Below are positions 1 to 9,682 of a stretch of 35,056 nucleotides of DNA, piece after piece (positions within the stretch are counted from its first letter, which is position 1; every line of letters begins with the position of its first letter). The stretch lies in the NCBI GenBank assembly GCA_013298845.1, contig JAAFJN010000015.1, positions 1-35,056 on the forward strand, written 5' to 3'. The notes below the pieces were generated by a model, which did no database searches, was not told where the DNA came from, and saw nothing but the letters and a program-made list of their open reading frames with translations. This DNA is from Chitinophagales bacterium. Lineage in GTDB: Bacteria > Bacteroidota > Bacteroidia > Chitinophagales > Saprospiraceae. The position numbers were made by a program, and so were the translations under genes.

Positions 1-180
1 GCGACTATCCCACCTGGGGCGAGTGCGACTACCACAGATGGGGCGAGTGCGACTACCACAGGTGGGGCGAGTGCGACTACCACAGATGGGCCAGTGCGAC
101 TATCCCACGTGGGGCCTGTGCGACTACCACAGATGGGCGACCACGACTATCCCAGGTGGGCCTGTGCGACTACCACAGAT
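1..180. repeat. Tandem ~24-bp repeat array, cut by left window edge
   Basis: Contiguous degenerate units of 22-24 bp with no unique spacers. Two variants occur: type A begins GCGACTACCACAGATGGG and type B begins GCGACTATCCCACGTGGG or a near copy. Units start near 1, 25, 49, 73, 96, 120, 144 and 166; the first three end GGCGAGT and later ones end CAGT, CTGT or CGACCA. The array is open at the left edge, so its length is unknown. Short open frames across it are repeat artefacts. Its position downstream of galK and its fusion to the hairpins at 181-250 suggest expansion of a REP-like element. Confidence 0.85.
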
Positions 181-250
181 GGGCGACCACGAGGGTCGCC
201 CTTACGGGTGTGCTACGTCTATCCCAGATGGGCGACCACGAGGGTCGCCC
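181..250. repeat. Two REP-like hairpins at the galK 3' end
   Basis: Two identical 21-bp copies, at 181-201 and 230-250, consist of arm GGGCGACC, loop ACGAG and arm GGTCGCCC. Both are followed by TTAC on the plus strand; in the second copy this TTA is the galK stop codon (TAA on the minus strand). No T-tract follows on either strand, so they do not look like standard intrinsic terminators, though they could stabilise the galK mRNA 3' end. No REP-associated transposase (RAYT) gene is in the window. Confidence 0.75.
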
Positions 251-1456
251 TTACTTGGGCTGGAGTATGGGCTCTGTGATGTGTACTGTCGCTACGCCGT
301 CCGTGAGGTTGACTTCGTGGCAGACCAGTTCGCGGTTCCAGTTGGCTTCAAAGGCGGCTTTCATATAGGTCAAAAAGCCGGACAAAGCGGTTTTTCGAAC
401 CAAATTGATCGAACAACCGCCAAAACCACCGCCCATCATACGCGATCCCAATACGGCCTGCGGAACGGACGATACCCGATTAAATTCCCGGGTGCAGTCC
501 ACCAGAAAATCCAATTCGGGACAACTCACCTCGTAATCGTGTTGTAAACCTTCGTGGGTTTGGTACATCAATTGGCCAAAAGTGACCAAATCACCACTTT
601 TGAGCGCTTCGCAGGCCACCTCTACCCGCCTGATTTCCTGAATGACGTATTTGCAGCGCCGGTACACCACTTCGGGCAATCGGTGGGCCTGTTGCTCAAA
701 TTGCTCGGGGCTTACATCGCGCAGGGTTTTTATACCGGGCAATTGTTCTTTCATAATGGCAACGCCCTGTTCGGCTTCCTGGCGACGTACGTTATACTCC
801 GAATCCACCAGTGCGTGTTTTACCCCCGAATTACACAAAACAATGGTGTATTCGTTGGTTTCAAAGGGAAAATACTCATATTCGAGGCTACGGCAATCGA
901 GGCGGACCACGTGTTTCTTTTTGCCCATGACCGATGCAAACATGTCCATAATGCCGCATTGCATCCCCACAAAGTTATTTTCGGCGCGTTGGGCGAGTTG
1001 TACAATGTCCATTTTGCTAAAACCAATGTGCAACATTTCATTAAGCAAATGTCCCATGCCGCTTTCCACCGCCGCCGACGATGAAAGCCCGGCTCCCAAA
1101 GGTACATCACCCCCAAAAACCAAATTCAGTCCTTCGGTTTTAAGGCCGTCTTTGTGCAATTCGCTAATGACCCCCAGCAAATAATTCGCCCAGGTTTTGT
1201 GGGCTTGTTGCCGTATTTGGTGCAGGTCCACTTCGATATTATCCGCCAAATCCAGCGCGAAAAACGAAAGTCGGGTATCCTGGCGCGGACCGGCCGCAAA
1301 CCAAATGGCTTTGTCAATGGCCGCGGGCAACACATAACCGCCGTTATAGTCGGTATGCTCTCCAATCAGGTTAATTCGACCGGGAGCACGTACCACAATG
1401 GTAGGCTCCTCCCCAAAAATGGTCTGATAATGTTCAATTACTGTTTGCGGATACAT
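251..1456 (-). CDS. galK: Galactokinase
   Basis: A 401-aa GHMP-family sugar kinase, a usual length for GalK, that phosphorylates galactose at C1 in the cytoplasm, the entry step of the Leloir pathway. The galactokinase signature GRINLIGEHTDYNGG lies at residues 26-40 with catalytic Arg27 and sugar-binding Glu33-His34-Asp36. The GHMP ATP-binding motif PLGAGLSSSAAVE is at 119-131, the catalytic Asp171 sits in GIMDMFAS, and the C-terminal GHMP motif is GSRMMGGGFGG. The ATG at 1454-1456 is one base from the stop of the upstream gene, so galK is the last gene of the susC-susD-UnbV-galK operon. No epimerase, mutarotase or uridylyltransferase gene is in view. The last codons run into the repeat DNA at 181-250. 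Confidence 0.96.
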   Translation of the reverse strand: MYPQTVIEHYQTIFGEEPTIVVRAPGRINLIGEHTDYNGGYVLPAAIDKAIWFAAGPRQDTRLSFFALDLADNIEVDLHQIRQQAHKTWANYLLGVISELHKDGLKTEGLNLVFGGDVPLGAGLSSSAAVESGMGHLLNEMLHIGFSKMDIVQLAQRAENNFVGMQCGIMDMFASVMGKKKHVVRLDCRSLEYEYFPFETNEYTIVLCNSGVKHALVDSEYNVRRQEAEQGVAIMKEQLPGIKTLRDVSPEQFEQQAHRLPEVVYRRCKYVIQEIRRVEVACEALKSGDLVTFGQLMYQTHEGLQHDYEVSCPELDFLVDCTREFNRVSSVPQAVLGSRMMGGGFGGCSINLVRKTALSGFLTYMKAAFEANWNRELVCHEVNLTDGVATVHITEPILQPK

Positions 1457-1457
1457 A

Positions 1458-4400
1458 TTATTGAATAATCGAGGATTTACTAAAAAACAACAGGTTATCG
1501 TTATTTTTTGCGATAAGATAATGTATGTTCGGGTGGCGAATGAATTTCAAAGCCCTGCCATCGCCTTTGGCAAAAGCCCCGCCGGGCATTGCGGCCCAAT
1601 TGAAGTGATCTTTTGTGTCTAATATCCAGCCGGAGGATGCATCCATACGGCCACTGCCCGATTCCCAGGCGTAATCATTTCCAATGGCGATAATATTGGG
1701 TGTTCCGTTGCCATCCACGTCCGAAATTAATACGTCGCGTAGCGGGGCCGTTTGCATTTCATCGGGCAAAAAACAAGGCGTAAAACCGCCCTTACCATCG
1801 TTGTAAAATACCGCCGAACGGCATTCTTCCATCGTTAACGCAAGGGCATCAGCGCGGTCTTTGGCCGGAAACACCTGTTCTAACGTGGCACTGGCGTAGG
1901 CTTTGTACGAGTTAAACTGTTTGCGCAATTTGGGCAACTGGCGCATGAGTTCGTCGCGGCCATGCACCGTAACCAATTGGTTTTGAATAAAATATCCCAT
2001 TACCGGATCAAAATACCCGTTGCCGTCAAAATCCTTGGAAAACAATTGCACCGGGGTTTTGGCCGAAATGCCGTATTTGTTGTTTTTGCCCATGTTTCCC
2101 GCAACCACGTCCAAATCGCCGTCACCGTCGAGGTCACCCGATTCCAAACAATACCAAAAACCCCGCGTACCGGAAAGGGCCGTTGGGCGAAACGCACCGT
2201 TGTTTTGGACAAATAACGTCAGGGGCATCCATTCACCCGCCACGAGCAAATCCAACTGCCCGTCGCCGTTCCAATCCGCCCAAATGGCGTCGGTGAGCAT
2301 ACCGGCCGCGCTGAGACCGGGGGCAATCCGCTCGGTCACATCGGTATAGTGACCGGTGCCGTCGTTTTGCAACAACATACTTTTTCCGGGCACTCCGTAT
2401 TTCAGACTGGTGCGTCGGCCGCCAATGAACAAATCCTGGTCACCGTCGCCGTCGTAATCACCGGCGGTAACGCAGCCGCCCGGTTGTCGGGCCACCGGCA
2501 AATAGCCTTCGGTTGGCGTAAAAACACCTTTTCCGTCGTTGAGGTAAAGGCGGGGACTGTACCGTAGTGCGTCGGGTTCCAATTCAATTCCGCCGCTGAT
2601 GACCACCAAATCGAGGTCTTTATCGTTGTCCACGTCGGTGAACAGCGCCGCCACATCTTCTTCAAATTTGGGCAATGTCCCAATGGCTGTTTCGGTAAAA
2701 GCACCGCCGGGGGTTTGGAGCATCAAAGTACCCAATTGGCCTTTGGCCCCGGTGACAAAAATATCGTCGAGACCATCGCCGTTGGCATCACCCACGGTAA
2801 CGCCGGGACCCTCGCGCGAATATTGCCGGGGTAACAAAGGTTCAATGTCAAAGTCGTTGTAAGGTGTTTCCGCGTGTTTCCACTTGGTTGCACCCGTTTT
2901 TTGGAGCAAAGGTGCCGCCAACGCCGCCCAATCGGGGGTAGCCATCGGCCCCGGTGTTTTTTTAACCACCACCAGACCGGCTACTTTTTCCAAGGTTTGA
3001 TATTGCCCGTCGGGCCAAATCACCTCCACTTTATCGGCCACGGTATTGCTGTCCAACCCAAAATACAAGCGGCCGTCACCGGCACTTTGGTAACCGTGGG
3101 TATAACTCAGGTAGCGGGTTTGAATCGTTGCGCCCGTGTGCACGCGCACGAGCGAACCAATGGTCTGTGGCGCGGACAATTGCACCGTCAGGGTATTTTT
3201 GGGCGTTTTTTCCTGGTTTTTGGCGGTATTCACCAAGATATCCGGCGATTGGTTGATGTTGTTACTCACCACATCCAAATCGCCGTCGCCGTCGAGGTCC
3301 ACCGCCACGGAACCATTGTGAAAACCATCTTTTTTGGGGTTCCAAATGCCCGTTTGATCGGTAAAAGACCACGTGTTGTTTTGTTGAAAAAAACGAATGG
3401 CCGAAGCGTAGGGCGTTTGTTTGGCCGCCCGTTCTTTGATAATTTTATCAATTTCCTGCAAATTCATGCCCGTTCGGCCCAATTCGTTGTTTTGCAGGAT
3501 AAAATCCATGTCAATAATGTCGTGCAAATAGCCGGTGGTCATCACCAGATCCTGTTTTCCGTCGAGGTCAAAATCGGCAAACAACGGCGACCAGGTCCAG
3601 TCGGTGGAAAACACCCCGGCCATTTGGCCAATTTCGGCAAAGCCCTGGCCCGTATTCAGTTGTAAGGTATTGCGCATGTACTGCGGCGCGTACCCCGATT
3701 CCAGCACCATTTGGTAAGCCTGGGCGGAAAGTACGCCGGTCATTTTTTTGCGTTGCAGGTTGGTAGAAGGCATCATATCGGCCACAAAAAGATCGGTGCG
3801 TCCGTCGTTGTTATAATCGGCGGCGTCGCAGCCCATCGAGAAGTGACTGGTATGGCCCAAAAGGGAATCGGTAAGGTTGCGGAATTGGCCGTTTTTTTGG
3901 TTGATGTAGAGGAGGTCATTGGCCAAAAAATCGTTCGCCACGTAAATATCGGGCCACAAATCGCCGTTAAAATCGGCAATGCTCAACCCCAGTCCCCAGG
4001 CATCGTCGCCCAGCCCGGCGGCCACGGTAGCGGGTTCAAAGTGCCCGTTGTTGTTGCGGTAAAACTGGTCGGAAGCCGGGTCCGAACCATCAAATTTGCG
4101 GTCTTTTTTGATGCGGTTGGGGTAACGATCGGTGTTGGTGGCGTTGAGCACGTAACAATCCAGATCACCGTCGCGGTCGGCGTCAAAAAAGGCAGCCTGG
4201 GTGCTCCATCCGGTATCGGCGAGGCCCAGTTCGGCGGCTTTTTCTTTAAATTGGAGGTTGCCTTGGTTAATAAAACAAAGGTTGGCGCGTTGGGGTACGT
4301 CGTAATTGCCAGCCCGGGAAATATAGATGTCGAGCAGGCCATCGGCGTTAATATCGGCAAAGGTAACACCGGTGCACCAGCCGTCGGTTTTCAGGCCCGA

Positions 4401-4739
4401 AGCGGCGGTAATATCTTCAAACTGAAGGTTACCCCGGTTTCGGTAGAGGGCGCAGGGCACCTGGTTACCGGTAAAAATGAGTTCGGGCAAACCGTCGTTA
4501 TCGAGGTCGGCCGCGCCGGTTCCGCCGCCGTTGTAGGCGTATGAATAATTAATAAAATTGTGGCGCTCGTCGGAGGTTACAGTATTCACAAACTGAATAC
4601 CGCAGGCGACAGCGTCTTTTTCCAGGAACAGGTACGTTTCTTTTTTTGCACAGGAAAAGCACAGAAAAAATATGGGAAGGAGCCTTCCTCCTCCCCATAT
4701 TCCGGAATATTTACGTTGATTATTTTTTGTAAAAATCAT
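1458..4739 (-). CDS. VCBS/FG-GAP repeat lipoprotein with ASPIC/UnbV domain
   Basis: About 1093 aa. The start chosen is the ATG at 4737-4739; an in-frame GTG lies two codons upstream. A hydrophobic N-terminus ending LCFSC-AKKE resembles a lipoprotein signal with a relaxed lipobox. Many Asp-rich calcium-loop repeats of FG-GAP/VCBS type follow on both sides of a central ASPIC/UnbV-like domain at about residues 522-590, recognisable by HTGATIQTRYL, LYFGLDS and VEVIWPDGQ. Repeat examples are DADRDGDLD, DLDGDGDLDVV and DYDGDGDQDLFIGG, typical of integrin-like beta-propellers. The gene begins 12 bp after the susD stop and ends 1 bp before galK. Such proteins often accompany SusCD pairs in Bacteroidota; a surface-exposed carbohydrate- or protein-binding role is inference. 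Confidence 0.9.
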   Translation of the reverse strand: MIFTKNNQRKYSGIWGGGRLLPIFFLCFSCAKKETYLFLEKDAVACGIQFVNTVTSDERHNFINYSYAYNGGGTGAADLDNDGLPELIFTGNQVPCALYRNRGNLQFEDITAASGLKTDGWCTGVTFADINADGLLDIYISRAGNYDVPQRANLCFINQGNLQFKEKAAELGLADTGWSTQAAFFDADRDGDLDCYVLNATNTDRYPNRIKKDRKFDGSDPASDQFYRNNNGHFEPATVAAGLGDDAWGLGLSIADFNGDLWPDIYVANDFLANDLLYINQKNGQFRNLTDSLLGHTSHFSMGCDAADYNNDGRTDLFVADMMPSTNLQRKKMTGVLSAQAYQMVLESGYAPQYMRNTLQLNTGQGFAEIGQMAGVFSTDWTWSPLFADFDLDGKQDLVMTTGYLHDIIDMDFILQNNELGRTGMNLQEIDKIIKERAAKQTPYASAIRFFQQNNTWSFTDQTGIWNPKKDGFHNGSVAVDLDGDGDLDVVSNNINQSPDILVNTAKNQEKTPKNTLTVQLSAPQTIGSLVRVHTGATIQTRYLSYTHGYQSAGDGRLYFGLDSNTVADKVEVIWPDGQYQTLEKVAGLVVVKKTPGPMATPDWAALAAPLLQKTGATKWKHAETPYNDFDIEPLLPRQYSREGPGVTVGDANGDGLDDIFVTGAKGQLGTLMLQTPGGAFTETAIGTLPKFEEDVAALFTDVDNDKDLDLVVISGGIELEPDALRYSPRLYLNDGKGVFTPTEGYLPVARQPGGCVTAGDYDGDGDQDLFIGGRRTSLKYGVPGKSMLLQNDGTGHYTDVTERIAPGLSAAGMLTDAIWADWNGDGQLDLLVAGEWMPLTLFVQNNGAFRPTALSGTRGFWYCLESGDLDGDGDLDVVAGNMGKNNKYGISAKTPVQLFSKDFDGNGYFDPVMGYFIQNQLVTVHGRDELMRQLPKLRKQFNSYKAYASATLEQVFPAKDRADALALTMEECRSAVFYNDGKGGFTPCFLPDEMQTAPLRDVLISDVDGNGTPNIIAIGNDYAWESGSGRMDASSGWILDTKDHFNWAAMPGGAFAKGDGRALKFIRHPNIHYLIAKNNDNLLFFSKSSIIQ

Positions 4740-4751
4740 TAGCACAACGGA

Positions 4752-6257
4752 TTACCACCCTGCATTCTGCGTGATATTGGCATTCGACAGGATTTCGGCC
4801 TGTGGAATTGGCATTACCCGGAATTTGTTGTTATCCACGGTACGACCAGCGTATTTTTGGATAATTTCGGCCGTTTTGCCAAAACGACGGCACAATGGGA
4901 AAGCCCAACCGTCGCCCGCAAATTCGCGCATCCACTCTTCAAATACCGCATCAGTTGTAAGGGCTGGTGCATCGGCCAAACCGGCGCGTGAACGAATAGC
5001 GTTCAAAGTAGTCAAACCGGCATTGTCGTTGAGGCGGGCGCAAGCCTCGGCGTGCGCAAGGTAAGCGTCGGCTACACGAAGTAACACGTAGTTTTTCTTG
5101 GTGTATTGCCAGCCGCCAATGTTGTACTCGATTACTTTTTGGAAAATAACGTTGTTGAACTTGCGGTTAGCACTACCTGGCGCGATAAATGGAGAAGAAG
5201 CAGCGGGATCCCATTCTACTACGTCGCCGTTGGCATTTTTAGAGCGGTAACGGCTCATAAAAGTCACCGAAGTGCGGCGGTCGTTGTCGCTGAAGAAGTC
5301 TTTGCGCCAATTGATGTCACCCACGATCCAGGCATCACCCCAACCGGCAGCAGTAACACCGTCACCCGTACTGAGGGTATTAGGATCGCCACCATCCCAG
5401 TCCGTTGGGGTAAAGTGGGCGTGCATATTGTTGTAGTTGTTCCACGGAGACAAGTCAAAATCGTTCTGAATCTCGAACAAACGCTCGCCGGTGTTTTCGT
5501 GCGCTACGTCAATAGTGCTCAGGAAATCGGGGAAAAGGGTCAAACCGCTTTGGTTCACCACTTCTTCGGCTTTTGCTTTCGCGGCAGCCCAGTCGCCTTT
5601 TTCCAACAATACTTTTGCCAACAGCGTTTTAGCGGCCCATTTAGACGGGCGGCCGTCGGTTGCCGTAGCCGGGAGTTCATTTTCGGCGGCGGTGAGGTCG
5701 GCGATCATTTGCGCGATAGCCTTGTCTTTACCACCGGCATTTGATTCAAATGTGCCCAATTCATTTACCGTAGCCCGGGTTGGAACCGGAATATTTTCGA
5801 ACACCCCAAATAACTGGTACAGGTAGAGGGCGCGCAAGAACCGGGCTTCACCGGCGGCCTGTTTGGCCACATCGGCGGTGAAATTAGCCGTTTTGGTGTC
5901 CAATGCCTCCAACACCACGTTGGTGCGATTGATACCATCGTAGTTTTGCGCCCAAAAAGCCAACAAGTATTCGTCGGTGGCTACATATTGACCACGTTCG
6001 TAATATTGTGGGCCTTTTTCGTAACCGGCTTGGGTGCCCAAAGCGCAATCAATTACGCAACGGTTGTAATAAGAGTTGAACCATTCATAGTTCAACGGAC
6101 GATACGCGCCGTTTACGGCGGCAGTGAGGTCATTGTCGTTGGAAAAAAAAGTATCCGGGCTGGCGGTATCTGGCTTCTCCGTCAGGTTTTGGCAAGCCGT
6201 CAAAGAGAAGGCGATTGCACCGGCAACGAGTAATGAATTTTTAAACATCTTTTTCAT
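4752..6257 (-). CDS. SusD/RagB-family nutrient-binding outer-membrane lipoprotein
   Basis: 501 aa, typical for SusD. The signal peptide MKKMFKNSLLVAGAIAFSLTAC ends in a clear lipobox, LTA-C22. The N-terminal part has the usual layout, with DTFFSNDNDLTAAVNGAY followed by TPR-like helices; the C-terminal part carries NYVLLRVADAYLAHAEA, the common SusD RxADvyLmyAEA motif, and a REFAGDGWAFPLCRR segment near the end. It sits 41 bp downstream of its cognate susC and is expected to form the surface lid of that transporter. The substrate cannot be read from sequence; co-transcription with galK suggests galactose-containing saccharides. Confidence 0.95.
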   Translation of the reverse strand: MKKMFKNSLLVAGAIAFSLTACQNLTEKPDTASPDTFFSNDNDLTAAVNGAYRPLNYEWFNSYYNRCVIDCALGTQAGYEKGPQYYERGQYVATDEYLLAFWAQNYDGINRTNVVLEALDTKTANFTADVAKQAAGEARFLRALYLYQLFGVFENIPVPTRATVNELGTFESNAGGKDKAIAQMIADLTAAENELPATATDGRPSKWAAKTLLAKVLLEKGDWAAAKAKAEEVVNQSGLTLFPDFLSTIDVAHENTGERLFEIQNDFDLSPWNNYNNMHAHFTPTDWDGGDPNTLSTGDGVTAAGWGDAWIVGDINWRKDFFSDNDRRTSVTFMSRYRSKNANGDVVEWDPAASSPFIAPGSANRKFNNVIFQKVIEYNIGGWQYTKKNYVLLRVADAYLAHAEACARLNDNAGLTTLNAIRSRAGLADAPALTTDAVFEEWMREFAGDGWAFPLCRRFGKTAEIIQKYAGRTVDNNKFRVMPIPQAEILSNANITQNAGW

Positions 6258-6298
6258 TGTTAAAAAGTGCTTGTGTAGTTATGTATAGTGTTTGAATT

Positions 6299-9200
6299 TT
6301 ACAGACCAAGTTGTACACCAATGTTAAAGGTGCGTGCCCGTGGGTAAGCATCATAGTCATCGCCACGGTTCAGCGGAGATTGGCCACCGTTGCTTACTTC
6401 GGGGTCGAAACCGGAGTATTTGGTCCACAACGCCAGGTTTTGGCCACTCACGTAAATCCGCAAACTACGGATATTTTTCATGGTTGGCAAGGTATAACCA
6501 ATGGCCATATTTTGCAAACGTACGAAATCTCCGTCTTCAATAAAGAAATTTGAGCGACGGAAATACGATGGAAACTCACGGGTTGCATCGACTACCGGAC
6601 GCGTACCGCCTGGATTGGTGGTTGACCAAGACTCCGTGGCGACCACTTTGTATTGGTTATAGTTACCTACACCGTCGGCGTGTTCAGAAGCCTGAAGGTT
6701 ACGAATCTGGTGGCCGTGTGCACCGCGGAAAAAGATATTAAAATCAAAATTTTTGAAATTAATACCCGTATTCAAACCCCAAGTGATGTCTGGGTTGGGA
6801 TCACCGAGGAACTTACGGTCACCGTTGTCAATAGTACCATTACCGTCAACGTCTTCGTAACGAACATAACCTGGCTTATCAATACCGGTAAGGTTAGGAT
6901 TAGCATCAATTTCGGCTTGGTTTTGCCAAATACCGATGGCGTTAAAACCGTACCAACCGCCAATGGGCAAACCTTCGGCAACGTAAGAGCCTTCCGGGCC
7001 TAAGTGCGACACCACGTATGAGTAAAATGGTGCAGTACCACCCAATGACAATACTTTGTTTTTCAATGTAGAGATATTACCACCAATGTTCAAAGAGAAA
7101 TCACGGGTTTTTACCGCCAATGCATTCATGGTTAATTCTAAACCCTTGTTTTCCAACTCACCAGAATTCTGTAAAACAGAACGGAAACCAGTGGAGAACG
7201 GTGTTACAACGTTTAACAACAAATCGCTGGTGCGGTTTCTGAAATAATCCGCCGTAAAGTTAACGCGGCCATCCAAAATACCAAAATCTATCCCGAAGTT
7301 CATCATTTGGGTGCGTTCCCAGCGCAAGTCCGGGTTACCTACGCGGATTACCGCCGAACCTGGCACTAATTGACCATTAACAAGATAATTCAAGTTACCC
7401 CCCACGGATAACTCTGCTACAGACCGGTACGCCGGAATTTCGGAGTTACCCGTAATACCGTAAGAGGCCCGTACTTTGAAATCTGAAAACGCATCTACGT
7501 TTTTCAAAAAAGACTCTTCTTTCGCCCGCCAAGCCAAAGCGATGGACGGGAAATTCGCGTATTTGTTGTTTGGACCAAAACGGGAAGAACCATCGCGGCG
7601 GAATGTTACGGTCACGAGGTATTTGTCCATCAAAGCATAGTTTACACGGCCCAACATAGAGCGTAAAACCCAGTTAGTACGATTAGAAAATGGCACTTGT
7701 GGACGAACCCCACCTTCTAAACGATTGGTTTCCAAGTCATCGGTGATAAAATCATTGGTCGTAATACCAAATGAGCGGTTGTCATCGGTTTGATACGTAT
7801 AACCTGCCACGGCATCGAGGCGGCTGTTACCAAATGATTTACTGTAAGAAAGGATATTCTCGTTGATATAATTCAACACATTTCTGGATTGAATTTCGTA
7901 AGAACGGTTGCGCTCACGACCCAAACGCGTTTGACGGCTGTACCAGGTTTCACGGTTGCCGCTAAATAGATCCACACCAATAGAGGTACGGAAATTTAAA
8001 CCTTTGGCCAATTCAAAATTCACGTAGTTGTTGCTCAGGTAACGCATACCACGATCTTCGTCAATTACCTCTCTTACTTCCGCCAACGGATTGGTCAGGA
8101 AGCGACCATCGTATGCCTGAAGATCATAAGAACCATCGGTACCGTACACCGGCCCAATGGGGCTTTGGCCCAAAATCGTAATAATGGCACCACCCGGACC
8201 ACCGCGGTCGGTTGGAATACCGTTGGTCGTTGTTCTGGACAAAACCGTGTTGGTACCCAGACGAACCCGGTCGTTGAGGAATTTAGCCTCTACGTTACCG
8301 CGCAAACTGTAGCGCTCGAAGTCCGTGTTTTGAATAATACCTTCGTTTTTGAAATAACCGGGCGCGATAGAAAACGTTACTTTGTCGTTACCGCCGGAGA
8401 ATGTCAGGTTATGGTTCATCACCGCCCCGTTGCGCGATGTTTCGTCCAACCAATTGGTGCCTTCACCCAAAGATGCCGGATTAGCGTATGGCTCAGACTG
8501 GTTACGCGAACGGGCACGGGCGTTTTGATACTCGGCGTATTCGGAGGCGTTCATCATTTCGATGCGTTTTGCAATCGTCTGAACACCTTGTGAGCCTTCG
8601 TAATCAACGCGGGTTTGGCCCGCTTTACCACGTTTGGTCGTAATCAACACCACACCGTTAGAACCGCGTGAACCGTAGATGGCAGTACCGGAAGCATCTT
8701 TTAATACTTCTACGGACTCAATATCGTTGGGGTTCAGGGTTGCCAAAGCGTTGCTGGCGGTACGGTTCCCACCCACCGAAAAATTATCGTTGCTGGAATA
8801 CACCGGAATACCGTCAATAACGTACAATGGCTCGGCACCGGCAATGATGGAGTTTGGGCCACGTACACGAACGGTAACACCACCGCCCGGCGCGCCGGAA
8901 GCCTGGGTAATGTTTACACCGGCTGCCCGGCCCGAAATGGCCTGATCCACCGAAGTAACCGGCATGGCTTTCAAATCGGCCGATTTAACGGTCGCCACCG
9001 AAGCCGTCAGGTCCGATTTACGCACGGAACCATAACCGATAACCACCACGTCGTTCAACAAATTTTCGTTCGACTTGAGGCGCACATCAACCACGGCGCT
9101 GTTGCCTACGTTGATCTCCTGGGTTTCAAAACCCGTATAGGTAAATACCAGAGTTGCACCCGCCGCGGCTTCAATCGCGTAAGTACCATTTAAATCAGTA

Positions 9201-9415
9201 ACGGTAGCTGTAGTGGAGCCTTTTACAGATACCGTTACCCCCGGAAGCCCGTCGCCCGTGTCGTCGGTAACTTTACCGGTAACACGCATGCTAAACTCAT
9301 CGGGTGAAACAACAGGCCCGGCCGCATGGGCATACGTTACTACCGCCGGAACGGACAGCAGCACTGCAATACCCATGAGCATCCGAGCCAAAAATTGAGT
9401 GGAATACTTCATCAT
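6299..9415 (-). CDS. SusC/RagA-family TonB-dependent outer-membrane transporter
   Basis: 1038 aa from the chosen start. An ATG pair at 9410-9415 opens a good signal peptide (MMKYSTQFLARMLMGIAVLL... ending near AHAA); the longer open frame upstream would bury it and is rejected. Domains in order: a carboxypeptidase-regulatory-like domain (GKVTDDTGDGLPGVTVSVKG), a TonB-box-like stretch DVVVIGYGSVRKSDLT, a plug domain with GVTVRVRGPNSI and EPLYVIDGIP, then a 22-strand-type barrel ending RARTFNIGVQLGL. It takes in substrates across the outer membrane using ExbBD-TonB energy, with the SusD encoded next. First gene of the operon, divergent from the LacI-family gene, which probably controls it. Confidence 0.96.
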   Translation of the reverse strand: MMKYSTQFLARMLMGIAVLLSVPAVVTYAHAAGPVVSPDEFSMRVTGKVTDDTGDGLPGVTVSVKGSTTATVTDLNGTYAIEAAAGATLVFTYTGFETQEINVGNSAVVDVRLKSNENLLNDVVVIGYGSVRKSDLTASVATVKSADLKAMPVTSVDQAISGRAAGVNITQASGAPGGGVTVRVRGPNSIIAGAEPLYVIDGIPVYSSNDNFSVGGNRTASNALATLNPNDIESVEVLKDASGTAIYGSRGSNGVVLITTKRGKAGQTRVDYEGSQGVQTIAKRIEMMNASEYAEYQNARARSRNQSEPYANPASLGEGTNWLDETSRNGAVMNHNLTFSGGNDKVTFSIAPGYFKNEGIIQNTDFERYSLRGNVEAKFLNDRVRLGTNTVLSRTTTNGIPTDRGGPGGAIITILGQSPIGPVYGTDGSYDLQAYDGRFLTNPLAEVREVIDEDRGMRYLSNNYVNFELAKGLNFRTSIGVDLFSGNRETWYSRQTRLGRERNRSYEIQSRNVLNYINENILSYSKSFGNSRLDAVAGYTYQTDDNRSFGITTNDFITDDLETNRLEGGVRPQVPFSNRTNWVLRSMLGRVNYALMDKYLVTVTFRRDGSSRFGPNNKYANFPSIALAWRAKEESFLKNVDAFSDFKVRASYGITGNSEIPAYRSVAELSVGGNLNYLVNGQLVPGSAVIRVGNPDLRWERTQMMNFGIDFGILDGRVNFTADYFRNRTSDLLLNVVTPFSTGFRSVLQNSGELENKGLELTMNALAVKTRDFSLNIGGNISTLKNKVLSLGGTAPFYSYVVSHLGPEGSYVAEGLPIGGWYGFNAIGIWQNQAEIDANPNLTGIDKPGYVRYEDVDGNGTIDNGDRKFLGDPNPDITWGLNTGINFKNFDFNIFFRGAHGHQIRNLQASEHADGVGNYNQYKVVATESWSTTNPGGTRPVVDATREFPSYFRRSNFFIEDGDFVRLQNMAIGYTLPTMKNIRSLRIYVSGQNLALWTKYSGFDPEVSNGGQSPLNRGDDYDAYPRARTFNIGVQLGL

Positions 9416-9682
9416 ACTTTGAATGTTAGAGAATAAGTGAAAAATTAAAATCGGACGATCTGTTGGTGTGTCGTTTTTTTCGCAGAATAAAAATTTACCG
9501 ATTTGCAACGAAAGGTATTTACATCCTGTTGAGAAAAAAAAATTTATCCATGTCGAACAAATGCTCGTTTTTTGCATTAGAGATTAAAATCGCTTATTTC
9601 ATCTAATTTTTGCTTGTTAAAACGTTTGCGCAATTTTTATTTTGAAGCGACAAACTCCGGCAGAAAGGAACTTTGTTTTTCC
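9416..9682. promoter_or_regulatory. susC / lacI-family divergent control region
   Basis: 267 bp of AT-rich DNA between divergent starts. Visible elements: a LacI-type palindrome at 9617-9630 (listed separately) and an inverted repeat AATGC-N9-GCATT at 9560-9578. A minus-strand match to the Bacteroidota -7 element, TACCTTTC, lies in the middle of the region but lacks a well-spaced -33 TTTG. No promoter is assigned with confidence. Confidence 0.5.
9617..9630. promoter_or_regulatory. Candidate LacI-family operator
   Basis: TTAAAACGTTTGCG contains the perfect palindrome AAACGTTT (9620-9627) around a central CpG. It matches 8 of the 10 fixed positions of the general LacI/CcpA-type consensus TGNAANCGNTTNCA. 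It lies about 53 bp upstream of the lacI-type start and about 200 bp upstream of susC, so auto-regulation or looping is possible. Assignment is by motif only. Confidence 0.4.

Noticed and set aside
1-180. CRISPR-like array
   Set aside because: Units are contiguous, degenerate and lack unique spacers; no cas gene is present.
9416-9577. N-terminal extension of the SusC-family gene
   Set aside because: The 54 extra residues would bury the signal peptide that begins at 9415, and the DNA is AT-rich control sequence.
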